Assembly (NCBI GenBank): GCA_020446945.1
Contig: JAGRDS010000026.1
Span: 1-48,319 of the forward strand
Length of the DNA: 48,319 bases
Reading direction: 5' to 3'
From: Parvularculaceae bacterium
Lineage (GTDB): Bacteria; Pseudomonadota; Alphaproteobacteria; Caulobacterales; Parvularculaceae
Shown here: one piece after another, positions 1-9,253 of the stretch
How positions within the stretch are numbered: position 1 is the first letter of the stretch
Layout of the letters: every line of letters begins with the position of its first letter
Translations under genes and position numbers: made by a program
Notes under the pieces: model-generated
Told to the model about the DNA's origin: nothing
Database searches by the model: none
Seen by the model: only the letters and a program-made list of their open reading frames with translations

Positions 1-1760
1 GGAATCTCCACGCGGCCGAACTGGCGCATTTTCTTCTTGCCTTCTTTTTGTTTTTCAAGAAGTTTCCGCTTTCGCGTGGCGTCGCCGCCATAGCATTTCG
101 CCGTAACGTCCTTGCGCAGCGCGCTGATTGTTTCGCGCGCGATGACACGCCCGCCGAGCGCGGCCTGAATGGGTATCTTGAACTGGTGGCGCGGTATGAG
201 GTCTTTCAGCTTCTCGCACATTGCGCGTCCGCGCGTTTCGGCCTTTTCGCGGTGAACGATAACCGACAAGGCGTCGACCGGCTCATCATTGACGAGTATC
301 TGCATCTTGACGAGATCGCCGGCGCGATAGTCCAGTATCTGATAATCGAATGATGCATACCCTTTGGATATGGATTTGAGCCGGTCATAGAAATCGAAAA
401 CAACCTCGTTAAGGGGTAGCTCATAAACGACCATCGCCCGCGACCCGGCGTAGGTAAGCTCCTGCTGGATGCCGCGGCGCTCCTCGCACAGCTTCAATAT
501 CCCGCCCAGATATTCGTCCGGCGACATGATCGTCGCCTTGATCCACGGCTCCTCCATATGATCGACGCGCGCGGGATCCGGCATATCGGCGGGATTGTGC
601 AGCTCCTTCATCGACCCGTCGGTCAGAAAGATCTCATAATTGACGCTCGGCGCCGTTGTGATCAGGTCGATATTGAACTCGCGCTCAAGACGTTCGCGAA
701 TAATCTCAAGGTGCAAAAGGCCGAGGAACCCGCAACGGAAACCGAAACCTAGCGCCGCCGACGTCTCCATCTCGAATTCGAAACTCGCGTCATTGAGCCG
801 GAGTTTCGCCATCGCCTCGCGCAGGTCTTCAAATTCCGCCGCGTCAACGGGAAAAATACCGCAAAAGACGACGGGCTGCGCGGGCTTGAATCCGGAAAGC
901 GCTTTCGCCGTCGGATTGCGGTCTTCGGTAATCGTATCGCCGACGCGCGTGTCCGCTACCTGCTTGATCGACGCGGTGATATAACCGATCTCTCCCGGTC
1001 CAAGCTCGGGAACGGCGACTTTCTTTGGCGTTTGAACGCCGACCTGTTCAACCGTATAGGCCGCGCCCGTTCCCATCAGGCGAATGCGTTGTCCTTTTTT
1101 CATAACGCCGTCGATGACGCGCACGAGGACGACGACCCCGAGATAGGGATCGTACCAGGAATCAACGAGCAGCGCTTTTAGCGGCGCCTTCGCATCGCCT
1201 TGCGGCGGCGGCAATTGCGAAACGATCGCTTCAAGAACATCTTCAATCCCGATGCCCGTTTTCGCCGAAATTTCGAGCGCGTTCGATGCGTCGATGCCGA
1301 TGACGTCTTCGATCTGGGCGCGAACGCGATCGGGTTCGGCCGCCGGCAGGTCGATCTTGTTCAGCACCGGCACGATCTCAAGATTGACGTCGATCGCCTG
1401 GTAGACGTTTGCAAGCGTTTGCGCTTCGACGCCCTGCGCGGCGTCGACGACCAGCAGCGCACCCTCGCATGCGGAAAGCGAGCGCGAGACTTCGTAGGTG
1501 AAGTCGACATGGCCCGGCGTATCGATCAGGTTCAGGATATAGGTTTCACCGTCCTTGGCTTTATAGGCGAGGCGGACGGTCTGCGCCTTGATCGTGATGC
1601 CGCGCTCACGCTCAAGCTCCATCGAGTCGAGCACCTGCTCTTTCATCTCGCGATCGCTCAGCCCGCCCGTCTTCTGGATCAGGCGGTCGGCGAGCGTCGA
1701 TTTTCCATGGTCGATATGGGCGACGATCGAAAAATTGCGGATATGTCGTTGCGGGGTCAT
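1..1760 (-). CDS. lepA: Elongation factor 4 (LepA), 3' end beyond the window
   Basis: Reading the minus strand from an ATG at 1760 gives a protein beginning [20 protein letters not shown], with the P-loop AHIDHGKST, the RGITIKAQ switch I region, DTPGHVDF and NKIDLP of a translational GTPase. The C-terminal part carries the LepA-specific stretch ending in [11 protein letters not shown]. About 586 codons are present; the family is about 600 residues, so only some 10-15 C-terminal residues lie outside the window. LepA is a ribosome-binding GTPase that acts on stalled or mis-translocated ribosomes. There is no strong Shine-Dalgarno sequence; the start is chosen by match to the family N-terminus. 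Confidence 0.96.
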   Translation of the reverse strand, partial: MTPQRHIRNFSIVAHIDHGKSTLADRLIQKTGGLSDREMKEQVLDSMELERERGITIKAQTVRLAYKAKDGETYILNLIDTPGHVDFTYEVSRSLSACEGALLVVDAAQGVEAQTLANVYQAIDVNLEIVPVLNKIDLPAAEPDRVRAQIEDVIGIDASNALEISAKTGIGIEDVLEAIVSQLPPPQGDAKAPLKALLVDSWYDPYLGVVVLVRVIDGVMKKGQRIRLMGTGAAYTVEQVGVQTPKKVAVPELGPGEIGYITASIKQVADTRVGDTITEDRNPTAKALSGFKPAQPVVFCGIFPVDAAEFEDLREAMAKLRLNDASFEFEMETSAALGFGFRCGFLGLLHLEIIRERLEREFNIDLITTAPSVNYEIFLTDGSMKELHNPADMPDPARVDHMEEPWIKATIMSPDEYLGGILKLCEERRGIQQELTYAGSRAMVVYELPLNEVVFDFYDRLKSISKGYASFDYQILDYRAGDLVKMQILVNDEPVDALSVIVHREKAETRGRAMCEKLKDLIPRHQFKIPIQAALGGRVIARETISALRKDVTAKCYGGDATRKRKLLEKQKEGKKKMRQFGRVEI

Positions 1761-1853
1761 ATACCTGAGCGGGCGGCGGTTCGGCGCGTGGATATAGACA
1801 GGCGCGGCGCCGATCAACAGGGCGCAAACGCCTTTAGGGCCCGAAAACGACAA

Positions 1854-1879
1854 CGGCCCGGCGCAAGACCGCCGGGCCG
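1854..1879 (-). terminator. Rho-independent terminator after mscL
   Basis: A perfect 10-bp GC stem (1854-1863 with 1870-1879) has a 6-nt loop. On the minus strand it is followed by the T-rich run TTGTCGTTTT. It lies 26 bases past the mscL stop and before lepA on the same strand, so it should separate the two transcripts. Confidence 0.8.
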
Positions 1880-1904
1880 GGTCGATATTGCGGTGGGCGC
1901 CGAC

Positions 1905-2300
1905 CTATTTTCTGGCGAGCAGATCGCGAATTTCCGTCAAAAGCGCGACATCGGCCGGCGGCGCCGGCGGCGGCGCGGCTTCCTGTTTCTTTTTGAAGTT
2001 ATTCATGGCTTTAACGAGCATGAACACGGCCCAGGCGACCACCAGGAACGAGATGATGTTGTTGATGAACTGTCCATAGTTGATCGCGACGGCGGCGGTT
2101 TCACCCTCCGCCTGTTTCAGGACGAGTTTGAAAGCGGAAAAATCGACCCCCCCGAGCATTAGCCCGACCGGCGGCATGATGACGTCATCGACGAGCGATT
2201 TAACGATCGTTCCGAACGCGCCGCCGATAATGATGCCGACAGCCATATCGAGAACGTTGCCCTTGACGGCGAACTCCTGAAATTCCTTTAAGATTCCCAT
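1905..2300 (-). CDS. mscL: Large-conductance mechanosensitive channel MscL
   Basis: The 131-residue protein starts [20 protein letters not shown], the amphipathic N-terminal helix and first membrane segment of MscL. TM1 runs roughly from residue 15 to 45 ([22 protein letters not shown]) and TM2 from about 75 to 98 ([20 protein letters not shown]). A cytoplasmic C-terminal helix begins near ADVALLTEI. It forms the inner-membrane pore that opens under membrane tension during hypo-osmotic shock. Length fits the family (about 130-150). AAGGA sits upstream of the ATG. It is transcribed alone, with a strong terminator behind it. Confidence 0.97.
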   Translation of the reverse strand: MGILKEFQEFAVKGNVLDMAVGIIIGGAFGTIVKSLVDDVIMPPVGLMLGGVDFSAFKLVLKQAEGETAAVAINYGQFINNIISFLVVAWAVFMLVKAMNNFKKKQEAAPPPAPPADVALLTEIRDLLARK

Positions 2301-2416
2301 GTTTTATCCTTCCCATTGCGCGCGAGCCCTTGCGCATCCGTATTCAGCGCACGGACGATAGACTGATTTCACGAATTCGCAAATGCGGATTATTTCCGCC
2401 CGCCGCCGCTCTCGGA

Positions 2417-2923
2417 TTATCGGCACGCCTCGCGCACGCGGTCGAGCGCGGCGGAAACGCCGGAAAGCGATATGACGTAACTCGTCGCCGTGCCTCGGCC
2501 CGACATCGCCGAGATTTTCATGTCCGCGCCCTTGCGCATCGCCTCGACAAGTTTTTGCTCCGCATCGGCGCTATCGACGAAGGCTTCGTTGTCCGATGAG
2601 TACATATCCCATTTTTCCGAACCGATCCGGATCGTCGGCGCAGGCGCCTGCTGGAGATTGTATCCGGCCCTGAAACTTGGCTGGTTGGTCGCCGCGCCGG
2701 ATTTCCAGGTCGCGACGAGGAAGAAAATATCGCCGTGATTGACCGATTTCGGCGATTTGTCCGACGCCTCGGCCGCCGCAAAACAAATGCGGTCGGAGCC
2801 GGTATCGTGAACGAACACGCTCCAGTCCTTGTAGGTCGCCACCGTCTGGGGTTCGGCCGCCGCTTCGGCGATTGAAGCGGCGAACACGCCGATTACTACT
2901 GACCGCCAGCCAATCTTAGTCAT
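2417..2923 (-). CDS. IalB-like secreted protein (invasion-associated locus B family)
   Basis: The protein of about 168 residues starts with a signal peptide ([23 protein letters not shown]) with a likely AXA cleavage near residue 21. The mature part has the family pattern: an early YKDWSVF block, a cysteine near [22 protein letters not shown] and a C-terminal cysteine (REACR) that could pair with the first. Such proteins are common in alphaproteobacteria as periplasmic or outer-membrane-associated proteins; a virulence role is known only for the Bartonella member. A GTG two codons upstream (2929) is closer to the GGGAG sequence, so the exact start is open. It is divergent from acnA across 176 bases. 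Confidence 0.82.
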   Translation of the reverse strand: MTKIGWRSVVIGVFAASIAEAAAEPQTVATYKDWSVFVHDTGSDRICFAAAEASDKSPKSVNHGDIFFLVATWKSGAATNQPSFRAGYNLQQAPAPTIRIGSEKWDMYSSDNEAFVDSADAEQKLVEAMRKGADMKISAMSGRGTATSYVISLSGVSAALDRVREACR

Positions 2924-3099
2924 TCGCACTAGTCTCCCGGCTCGTCTGCCCGGACCGAAGCTCTCGCAACGCCCGTCTCATCTATATTCCGCCACCGGCG
3001 GCGGCGTCAAAAGGCCCATTTGCGCGACGAATTGCGCCATCGCCGCCTATACGCCATAAGGACGCCGATTCTTCAGCTATTTGCGAATGGAGGCAATCG

Positions 3100-5778
3100 G
3101 TGATCCCGGGACGCGACAGCTTACAGACCAAAAAAACTTTGACCGTCGGCGGGAAGGCGTATTCGATTTTCAGCCTCAAGGCGGCCGAAACCCACCTTGG
3201 GGATCTGTCGCGGCTTCCATTCTCGCTAAAAGTCCTGCTCGAAAACCTGTTAAGATTTGAGGACGACCGGTCGGTCAAGACCGCCGATATCGAGGCGTTC
3301 GCCGCCTGGCTCGCCGACGGGCGCTCGGACAGGGAGATCGCCTATCGTCCGGCGCGCGTGCTGATGCAGGATTTCACAGGCGTTCCCGCCGTCGTCGATC
3401 TCGCAGCCATGCGCGACGCGATGAAGGCGCTGGGGCACGATCCCGAAAAAATCAATCCGCTGGCGCCGGTCGATCTCGTTATCGACCACTCCGTCATGGT
3501 CGATTATTTCGGCGGACCTAACGCTTTTCAAAAGAACGTCGAGCGCGAATACGAGCGCAATCGCGAACGGTATCAGTTCCTGAAATGGGGCCAGGGCGCT
3601 TTTGACAATTTCCGCGTCGTTCCGCCCGGAACCGGTATTTGCCATCAGGTGAACCTTGAATACCTGGCGCAGACGGTCTGGACGGCCGCGCACAAGGGCG
3701 AGACCTACGCCTATCCCGACACCCTGGTTGGGACCGACAGCCACACGACGATGGTCAACGGCCTGTCCGTGCTTGGTTGGGGCGTCGGCGGCATCGAAGC
3801 CGAGGCGGCCATGCTCGGCCAGCCGATTTCGATGTTGATCCCTGAAGTCGTCGGTTTCCGTCTCGCCGGAAAACTGCCGGAAGGCGCGACGGCGACCGAT
3901 CTCGTTCTGACCGTAACGCAAATGCTTCGCAAAAAGGGCGTCGTCGGCAAATTCGTAGAATTTTACGGACCCGGCCTCGATTATCTGGCGCTCGAAGACC
4001 AGGCGACGATCGCCAATATGGCGCCGGAATACGGCGCAACCTGCGGGTTTTTCCCGATCACGGCGGAAACCATTCGATATCTGACGGCGACGGGCCGCGA
4101 CGCGGAGCGCGTCGCCCTTGTCGAGGCGTATGCGAAAGAACAGGGCATGTGGCGCGACGCTTCGACGCCCGAGCCCCGATTCACCGATACGCTGCAACTC
4201 GATCTTTCGACGGTCCAACCCTCGCTCGCCGGCCCCAAACGTCCGCAGGACCGTGTATTGTTAAGCGAAGCGCCGCAGTCCTACGCGAACGCGCTCGAAA
4301 AGGAATACGCCCAGTCCGGCGCGCTCAGTCGGCGCACGCCGGTGGCCGGCGAAAATTTCGATATCGGCAATGGCGACGTCGTTATCGCGGCGATCACTTC
4401 CTGCACGAACACCTCGAACCCGTCGGTGCTGATCGCCGCCGGCCTCGTCGCGCGCAATGCGCGCAAGCGCGGATTGAAAGTAAAACCCTGGGTGAAAACC
4501 TCGCTCGCGCCGGGAAGCCAGGTCGTGACCGATTACCTGCGCGCGGCGAACCTACAGGACGATCTCGACGCGCTCGGGTTCAATCTCGTCGGATATGGCT
4601 GCACGACCTGCATCGGCAATTCCGGTCCGCTGCCCGAACCGATCAGCGCAGCGGTCAACGAGAACAATCTCGCCGTCTGCTCCGTTCTTTCGGGCAACAG
4701 GAATTTCGAAGGCCGCGTTTCCGCCGATGTGCGCGCGAATTACCTCGCCTCGCCGCCGCTTGTCGTCGCCTATGCGATCGCCGGTTCGCTGAACGTAAAC
4801 CTGACGCGCGATCCGATCGGCGCGGATTCAAACGGCGAAGATGTCTACCTGAAGGACATATGGCCGACAAACAAGGAAATCGCCGAGATCGTCCGCGCGA
4901 ACGTCACCGCCGGCATGTTCGCGACACGCTACGCCGATGTTTTTAAAGGCGATGAAATGTGGCGCAAGATCAACGGCGGCGACGGGCAAACCTATAGCTG
5001 GCCGACATCGACCTATGTCGCCAATCCCCCTTATTTCACCGGCATGACGATGACGCCGAAACCGGTCGCGCCGATCAATGACGCGCGCATTCTGGCGCTT
5101 TTCGGGGATTCCATTACGACCGATCACATTTCTCCGGCCGGTTCGATCAAGGAATCGAGCCCGGCGGGCGTCTATCTCAAGGAACATCAGGTGCCGGTTT
5201 CGGAATTCAATTCCTACGGATCGCGGCGCGGCAATCATGATGTGATGATGCGCGGTACATTCGCGAACATCCGCATCAAAAACCAGATGCTGGACGGCGT
5301 GGAAGGCGGCTTCACCCGCCATTCGCCCTCGGGCGAACAATTGGCGATTTACGACGCCGCGATGAAATACCAGGCCGAGGGTGCGCCGCTTGTCGTTTTC
5401 GCGGGCAAGGAATACGGCACCGGCTCGTCGCGCGACTGGGCTGCGAAAGGAACAATCCTCCTCGGCGTCAAGGCGGTCATCGCGGAGAGTTTCGAACGCA
5501 TTCACCGGTCGAACCTGATCGGAATGGGTGTTTTGCCGCTCCAGTTCAAGGACGGTGAGAATTGGCGCGCGCTGGCGCTGACTGGCGACGAAACGGTCAG
5601 CGTTCACGATATCGACAAAATCGCGCCGCGCTCAGACGTGAAGGTCTCGATCAGGTCCGCCGATGGAGCTTCGCGCGATATCGCAGTGCGCGTGCGCATC
5701 GATACTGCGGACGAACTTGAATATTACCGCAATGGCGGCATTCTTCCCTATGTCGTCCGCCAGCTGGCGGCTTCGTAA
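3100..5778 (+). CDS. acnA: Aconitate hydratase A
   Basis: The 892-residue protein interconverts citrate and isocitrate in the TCA cycle. The GTG start at 3100 has a perfect GGAGG at 3089-3093. The [4Fe-4S] ligands are visible at Cys435 (TSCTNTSN), Cys501 and Cys504 ([10 protein letters not shown]), the same positions as in E. coli AcnA. Substrate-binding motifs follow the family, such as [24 protein letters not shown] and [13 protein letters not shown] in the swivelling C-terminal domain. Length matches the AcnA/IRP class (about 890-900). It stands alone, divergent from the IalB-like gene, with no convincing terminator in the 125 bases behind it. Confidence 0.98.
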   Translation: MIPGRDSLQTKKTLTVGGKAYSIFSLKAAETHLGDLSRLPFSLKVLLENLLRFEDDRSVKTADIEAFAAWLADGRSDREIAYRPARVLMQDFTGVPAVVDLAAMRDAMKALGHDPEKINPLAPVDLVIDHSVMVDYFGGPNAFQKNVEREYERNRERYQFLKWGQGAFDNFRVVPPGTGICHQVNLEYLAQTVWTAAHKGETYAYPDTLVGTDSHTTMVNGLSVLGWGVGGIEAEAAMLGQPISMLIPEVVGFRLAGKLPEGATATDLVLTVTQMLRKKGVVGKFVEFYGPGLDYLALEDQATIANMAPEYGATCGFFPITAETIRYLTATGRDAERVALVEAYAKEQGMWRDASTPEPRFTDTLQLDLSTVQPSLAGPKRPQDRVLLSEAPQSYANALEKEYAQSGALSRRTPVAGENFDIGNGDVVIAAITSCTNTSNPSVLIAAGLVARNARKRGLKVKPWVKTSLAPGSQVVTDYLRAANLQDDLDALGFNLVGYGCTTCIGNSGPLPEPISAAVNENNLAVCSVLSGNRNFEGRVSADVRANYLASPPLVVAYAIAGSLNVNLTRDPIGADSNGEDVYLKDIWPTNKEIAEIVRANVTAGMFATRYADVFKGDEMWRKINGGDGQTYSWPTSTYVANPPYFTGMTMTPKPVAPINDARILALFGDSITTDHISPAGSIKESSPAGVYLKEHQVPVSEFNSYGSRRGNHDVMMRGTFANIRIKNQMLDGVEGGFTRHSPSGEQLAIYDAAMKYQAEGAPLVVFAGKEYGTGSSRDWAAKGTILLGVKAVIAESFERIHRSNLIGMGVLPLQFKDGENWRALALTGDETVSVHDIDKIAPRSDVKVSIRSADGASRDIAVRVRIDTADELEYYRNGGILPYVVRQLAAS

Positions 5779-5903
5779 GAATACAACCCGAAGTTGGTGG
5801 GCCGGCCGCGCGGCGGCGCCTAGTGTCGGCGCGACGCTAAACGTTCCGGTTGCATGCGGCTCGCTATCGCGTCGATCGGAACGGATTTGCGTCGAAGGGC
5901 GGG

Positions 5904-6674
5904 ATGGGGGCGATTTTTCGGTATTGCGCAATTGCGCTGGCGGCGTCCTGCGGCGCACCGGCGAGCGCCAGCCCCTGGAATCGCGATGATTCAAGGCTTT
6001 TCGTCGCGACGACCGCCGAGTTTTATCATTCGGATACGCAGACGAGCCGCTATTGGCGTTCTGACGCCGACACCTACTTTGAGTATGGAATAACGCCGCG
6101 CTGGATGACGGGCGGAAAGTTTTCCTACGGGACGAGCAAAAGCGAAACGCCCGGCGCCGGGTTCGAGGAATCCGGCTTTAACGAAACCTCTTTTTATCTT
6201 CAGCGACAGATGACGCGCCGCGCCCACTCGGCGAGTGCTGTCAAATTATCGCTGGCGCGCGCAGGACGCTTGTCCGCCGACGCCCAGACCGGCGCGCCGG
6301 AGCCCAATATGGAGATCGAGGCGCGCGCGCTTTACGGCAGGGATCTGCTGCTGGAGCCGGTGAAAATTTTCGCAACCGCCGAAGCCGCCTACAGACGCCG
6401 CTTCGGCGGCGACGCCGACCAGATTCGCGCCGACCTGCTGATCGGCGTCGAACCGACGAAAAGGATGCTGATCCTCGTCGAAGGGCAATCGATCCTGTCG
6501 CTGAAAAATGAAACCGAAGGCTTCGCGGATTTCGATCTTTACAAGGGCCAGGCGTCGATCGTCTGGCGCGCGGGCCGCACCTGGTCGATCGTCGGCGGCG
6601 CCAGAAAGGAATTCAAGACACGCAACATAGTTCCGGGCGCTGCGGTTTTCGTCGGCGTCTGGTCGATATTCTAG
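5904..6674 (+). CDS. Secreted protein of unknown function, probably outer-membrane
   Basis: The ATG at 5904 gives about 256 residues and is preferred because it directly starts a signal peptide (MGAIFRYCAIALAASCGAPASA, cleavage near ASA/SP). A longer reading from 5850 adds residues with no family character. The mature part alternates short amphipathic stretches (FVATTAEFYHSD, TYFEYGITPRWMTGGKFSYG, ASIVWRAGRTWSIVGGARKEF) and ends in an aromatic residue (VWSIF), as outer-membrane beta barrels do. The gene lies 9 bases before the glycosyltransferase, so co-transcription is likely. I do not recognise a named family; a role in envelope or polysaccharide export is only suggested by the neighbour. 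Confidence 0.6.
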   Translation: MGAIFRYCAIALAASCGAPASASPWNRDDSRLFVATTAEFYHSDTQTSRYWRSDADTYFEYGITPRWMTGGKFSYGTSKSETPGAGFEESGFNETSFYLQRQMTRRAHSASAVKLSLARAGRLSADAQTGAPEPNMEIEARALYGRDLLLEPVKIFATAEAAYRRRFGGDADQIRADLLIGVEPTKRMLILVEGQSILSLKNETEGFADFDLYKGQASIVWRAGRTWSIVGGARKEFKTRNIVPGAAVFVGVWSIF

Positions 6675-6683
6675 CGCTGCGCC

Positions 6684-8393
6684 GTGGGGGGAGGAACGCA
6701 AGAACAAAGCGAGGAACATCCTTCCGTTCGAACGGATCAACTGCGAAAGTTCATTCGCGCCGGCCGCATCCCCTGGATCGTCAAAAACGGAGAGCTGGGG
6801 TTTCTTACGACTTTGGGCTGCGAAAGCCCGCTGGACGAGGGCGCCGACAAGCGAACTTTCTCCGCAAAAATCCAGGCGCGTTTCGCGCCGGGCCTCCGCG
6901 CTGTCGCCGTCGACGCCTTCGCTGACCGGCATCCGCGGGAATCGGCGAAAAATATCGATCTGCGAAATCGCCCGGCGCTGTTTTGGACGCCGTTACTGAT
7001 AGTATTCGCCGCCGCGGTTCTTGTCTTTCCCGCGCTTGCTGCGGCGGCGATCCTGGCGGGATTGTCCATATACTTCATAGCGGTGGCGGCGGTCCGCGTC
7101 TGGCTTGCGTTTCTCGCACGGACGCAAATGGATGCTAGCGCATCGCCGCCGGTCGACGACGCCTCGCTTCCCGTCGTCACCATCCTTGCGCCGCTTTACC
7201 GTGAAGCGCACGCCCTGCCCGGTCTCGTCCAGGCGATAGCGCGCCTCGATTATCCGGCGGCGAAAATCGATGTAAAACTGTTGCTGGAACAGTCAGACCA
7301 CGAAACAATCGACGAAGCCCGTCGCCTGTCGCTCGACGACCGGTTCGATCTGATTATCGTACCGCCGTCGCAGCCGCAGACCAAACCCAAAGCGTGCAAT
7401 TACGGACTGGCCCTTGCGCGCGGGGATCTGATCGTCATTTACGACGCGGAAGACGAACCCGATACAGATCAGTTGCGCGTAGCGGCCGGCGCGTTCGCCG
7501 GCGCCCCCGATAATCTGGCGTGCGTCCAGGCGCGGCTCAATTATTATAACCCGGATGACAATTTGCTGACACGCCTGTTCACGCTCGAATATTGCCTCTG
7601 GTTCGACCATTTCCTTCCCGCGCTGGACAGGCTCGGCGCGCCGGTGCCCCTCGGCGGCACGTCGAATATTTTCAGAACGGACATACTCGTCGAGGTCGGC
7701 GGCTGGGATCCGTTCAATGTCACCGAAGACGCCGATCTTGGCTTGCGCCTCGCGCGGCGCGGCTATCGCACGGCCGTGATCGATTCGACGACCTTCGAGG
7801 AGGCCAACTGCAAAATCGGCAACTGGATGCGCCAGCGTTCGCGATGGATGAAAGGCTTCATGCAGACATGGCTCGTCGATCGGCGCGCGCGAACAGGCCC
7901 GCGCGGCTGGCGCGACAGTTTGTCCGTCGATTTTTTTATCGGCGGCGCCGTGTTCGCCGCGCTGATCAATCCCCTGCTCTGGGCGGCGTCTTTAGCGAAA
8001 TGGATTTTCGGCTTTGAATTTTTCGCCCCGCTGCCGGCGCGTCTGGTTGACGGTCTGACGCTGGCGCTCGCGATGGGGAATGTTTCCTTTATCGCGCTCG
8101 GCGCCTTCGCACCACTCAGGCGCGGCTTGGGCCGGCTGAGCCCGACCGCATTATTGACGCCCGTATATTGGGTCATGATGTCGCTCGCGGCCTGGATCGC
8201 GCTTTGGCAATTGCTGCGCCGGCCGTTCTTCTGGGAAAAAACCGACCATGGTCTCAGCGATGAAGCGAAATTGCGGCGCGCGGCCGCGCTGAGCGCTTTC
8301 GGCCTTGCGCCCGACCGCGGCGATCGCCAATTTGACGCCCGCAATATCGACGCGCCGGACGAACGCGCGCGCCCCGGGACGCAGATCGAATGA
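6684..8393 (+). CDS. Membrane-bound family 2 glycosyltransferase
   Basis: The 569-residue protein starts at a GTG. The N-terminal 95 residues are hydrophilic and precede two membrane segments (about 98-140). A GT-A domain follows with LPVVTILAPLYRE, the DAEDEPD metal/nucleotide motif at 254-260, the acceptor TED at 347-349 and QRSRW at 384-388. At least three more membrane segments lie in the C-terminal third. This is the processive cellulose/hyaluronan synthase-like architecture, polymerising a sugar nucleotide at the inner membrane. No PilZ domain or cellulose partner genes are present, so the product is unknown. Its stop overlaps the dapF start (ATGA). Confidence 0.85.
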   Translation: MGGGTQEQSEEHPSVRTDQLRKFIRAGRIPWIVKNGELGFLTTLGCESPLDEGADKRTFSAKIQARFAPGLRAVAVDAFADRHPRESAKNIDLRNRPALFWTPLLIVFAAAVLVFPALAAAAILAGLSIYFIAVAAVRVWLAFLARTQMDASASPPVDDASLPVVTILAPLYREAHALPGLVQAIARLDYPAAKIDVKLLLEQSDHETIDEARRLSLDDRFDLIIVPPSQPQTKPKACNYGLALARGDLIVIYDAEDEPDTDQLRVAAGAFAGAPDNLACVQARLNYYNPDDNLLTRLFTLEYCLWFDHFLPALDRLGAPVPLGGTSNIFRTDILVEVGGWDPFNVTEDADLGLRLARRGYRTAVIDSTTFEEANCKIGNWMRQRSRWMKGFMQTWLVDRRARTGPRGWRDSLSVDFFIGGAVFAALINPLLWAASLAKWIFGFEFFAPLPARLVDGLTLALAMGNVSFIALGAFAPLRRGLGRLSPTALLTPVYWVMMSLAAWIALWQLLRRPFFWEKTDHGLSDEAKLRRAAALSAFGLAPDRGDRQFDARNIDAPDERARPGTQIE

Positions 8394-9229
8394 GCCTTTC
8401 AGGATTGCCGTTTCGAAAAATGAACGGCCTCGGCAATGATTTCGTCGTGATCGACTTGCGGCGGCGGAACGCCCGCGTCGACAGCGATGCGGCGACAATG
8501 ATTGCGGACCGCAAATCCGGAATCGGCTGCGATCAGGTTATCACGATCGAGGATCGCGACGGCCCGTTCATGGGCGTGTGGAACGCCGATGGCTCCGAAG
8601 TCGGCGCATGCGGCAACGCAGCGCGCTGCGTCGGCGCCATCCTGCTGGAGGAATCGGGCGAAAGCGGCGTCGCCTTCGAAACAAACAGCGGCGCCATATC
8701 GGCCGAACGTGTCGGCGCAAACCGCATCGCCGTCGATATGGGCGTTCCGAAACTTCACTGGAAACAGATCCCGCTCGCCGAAGAAACGCAGGACACGCGC
8801 TATATCGACGTGAAACTCGGACCGATCGACAAGCCTGTCCTTTGGGGGCCGTCCGCCGTCAATATGGGGAATCCCCATTGCGTGTTCTTCGTCGATGACG
8901 CTGAGGCGCAGGCGATCGACAGATTCGGGCCGCTTGTTGAAAACCATCCGATGTTTCCAGACCGCGCCAATGTTTCCGTGGCTGAAGTGCGCGGGCGCCA
9001 TTACATCCGGCTGCGCGTGTGGGAACGCGGCGCCGGCGTTACGAAAGCCTGCGGCACGGCGGCCTGCGCCGCGCTTGTCGCCGCCGTGCGCCGGCGGCTG
9101 ACCGACCGCAAGGCGACGATTGAACTCGACGGCGGATTGCTCGCCGTCGAGTGGCGCGATGACGACCATGTCATCATGACCGGGCCGTACGAGCTGGAGT
9201 TCGAGGGCTTTCTTCCCGACGGGCTGTAA
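8390..9229 (+). CDS. dapF: Diaminopimelate epimerase
   Basis: The 279-residue enzyme converts LL- to meso-diaminopimelate for lysine and peptidoglycan synthesis. The start MSLSGLPFRKMNGLGNDFVV contains the GNDF signature. The two catalytic cysteines are Cys74 (GACGNAAR) and Cys221 (KACGTAAC), in duplicated half-domains. The length is normal. The ATG overlaps the glycosyltransferase stop by four bases, which suggests translational coupling. Confidence 0.97.
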   Translation: MSLSGLPFRKMNGLGNDFVVIDLRRRNARVDSDAATMIADRKSGIGCDQVITIEDRDGPFMGVWNADGSEVGACGNAARCVGAILLEESGESGVAFETNSGAISAERVGANRIAVDMGVPKLHWKQIPLAEETQDTRYIDVKLGPIDKPVLWGPSAVNMGNPHCVFFVDDAEAQAIDRFGPLVENHPMFPDRANVSVAEVRGRHYIRLRVWERGAGVTKACGTAACAALVAAVRRRLTDRKATIELDGGLLAVEWRDDDHVIMTGPYELEFEGFLPDGL

Positions 9230-9253
9230 ACGCGGCGGCGACGCGCTGAGGAT

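Noticed and set aside
1200..2162. Plus-strand open frame of 320 codons
   Set aside because: It runs opposite lepA, the terminator and mscL, all of which are certain.
3250..4218. Long open frame on the minus strand opposite acnA
   Set aside because: It is a frame shadow of a clear aconitase gene in GC-rich DNA, with Arg-rich and low-complexity character and no ribosome site.
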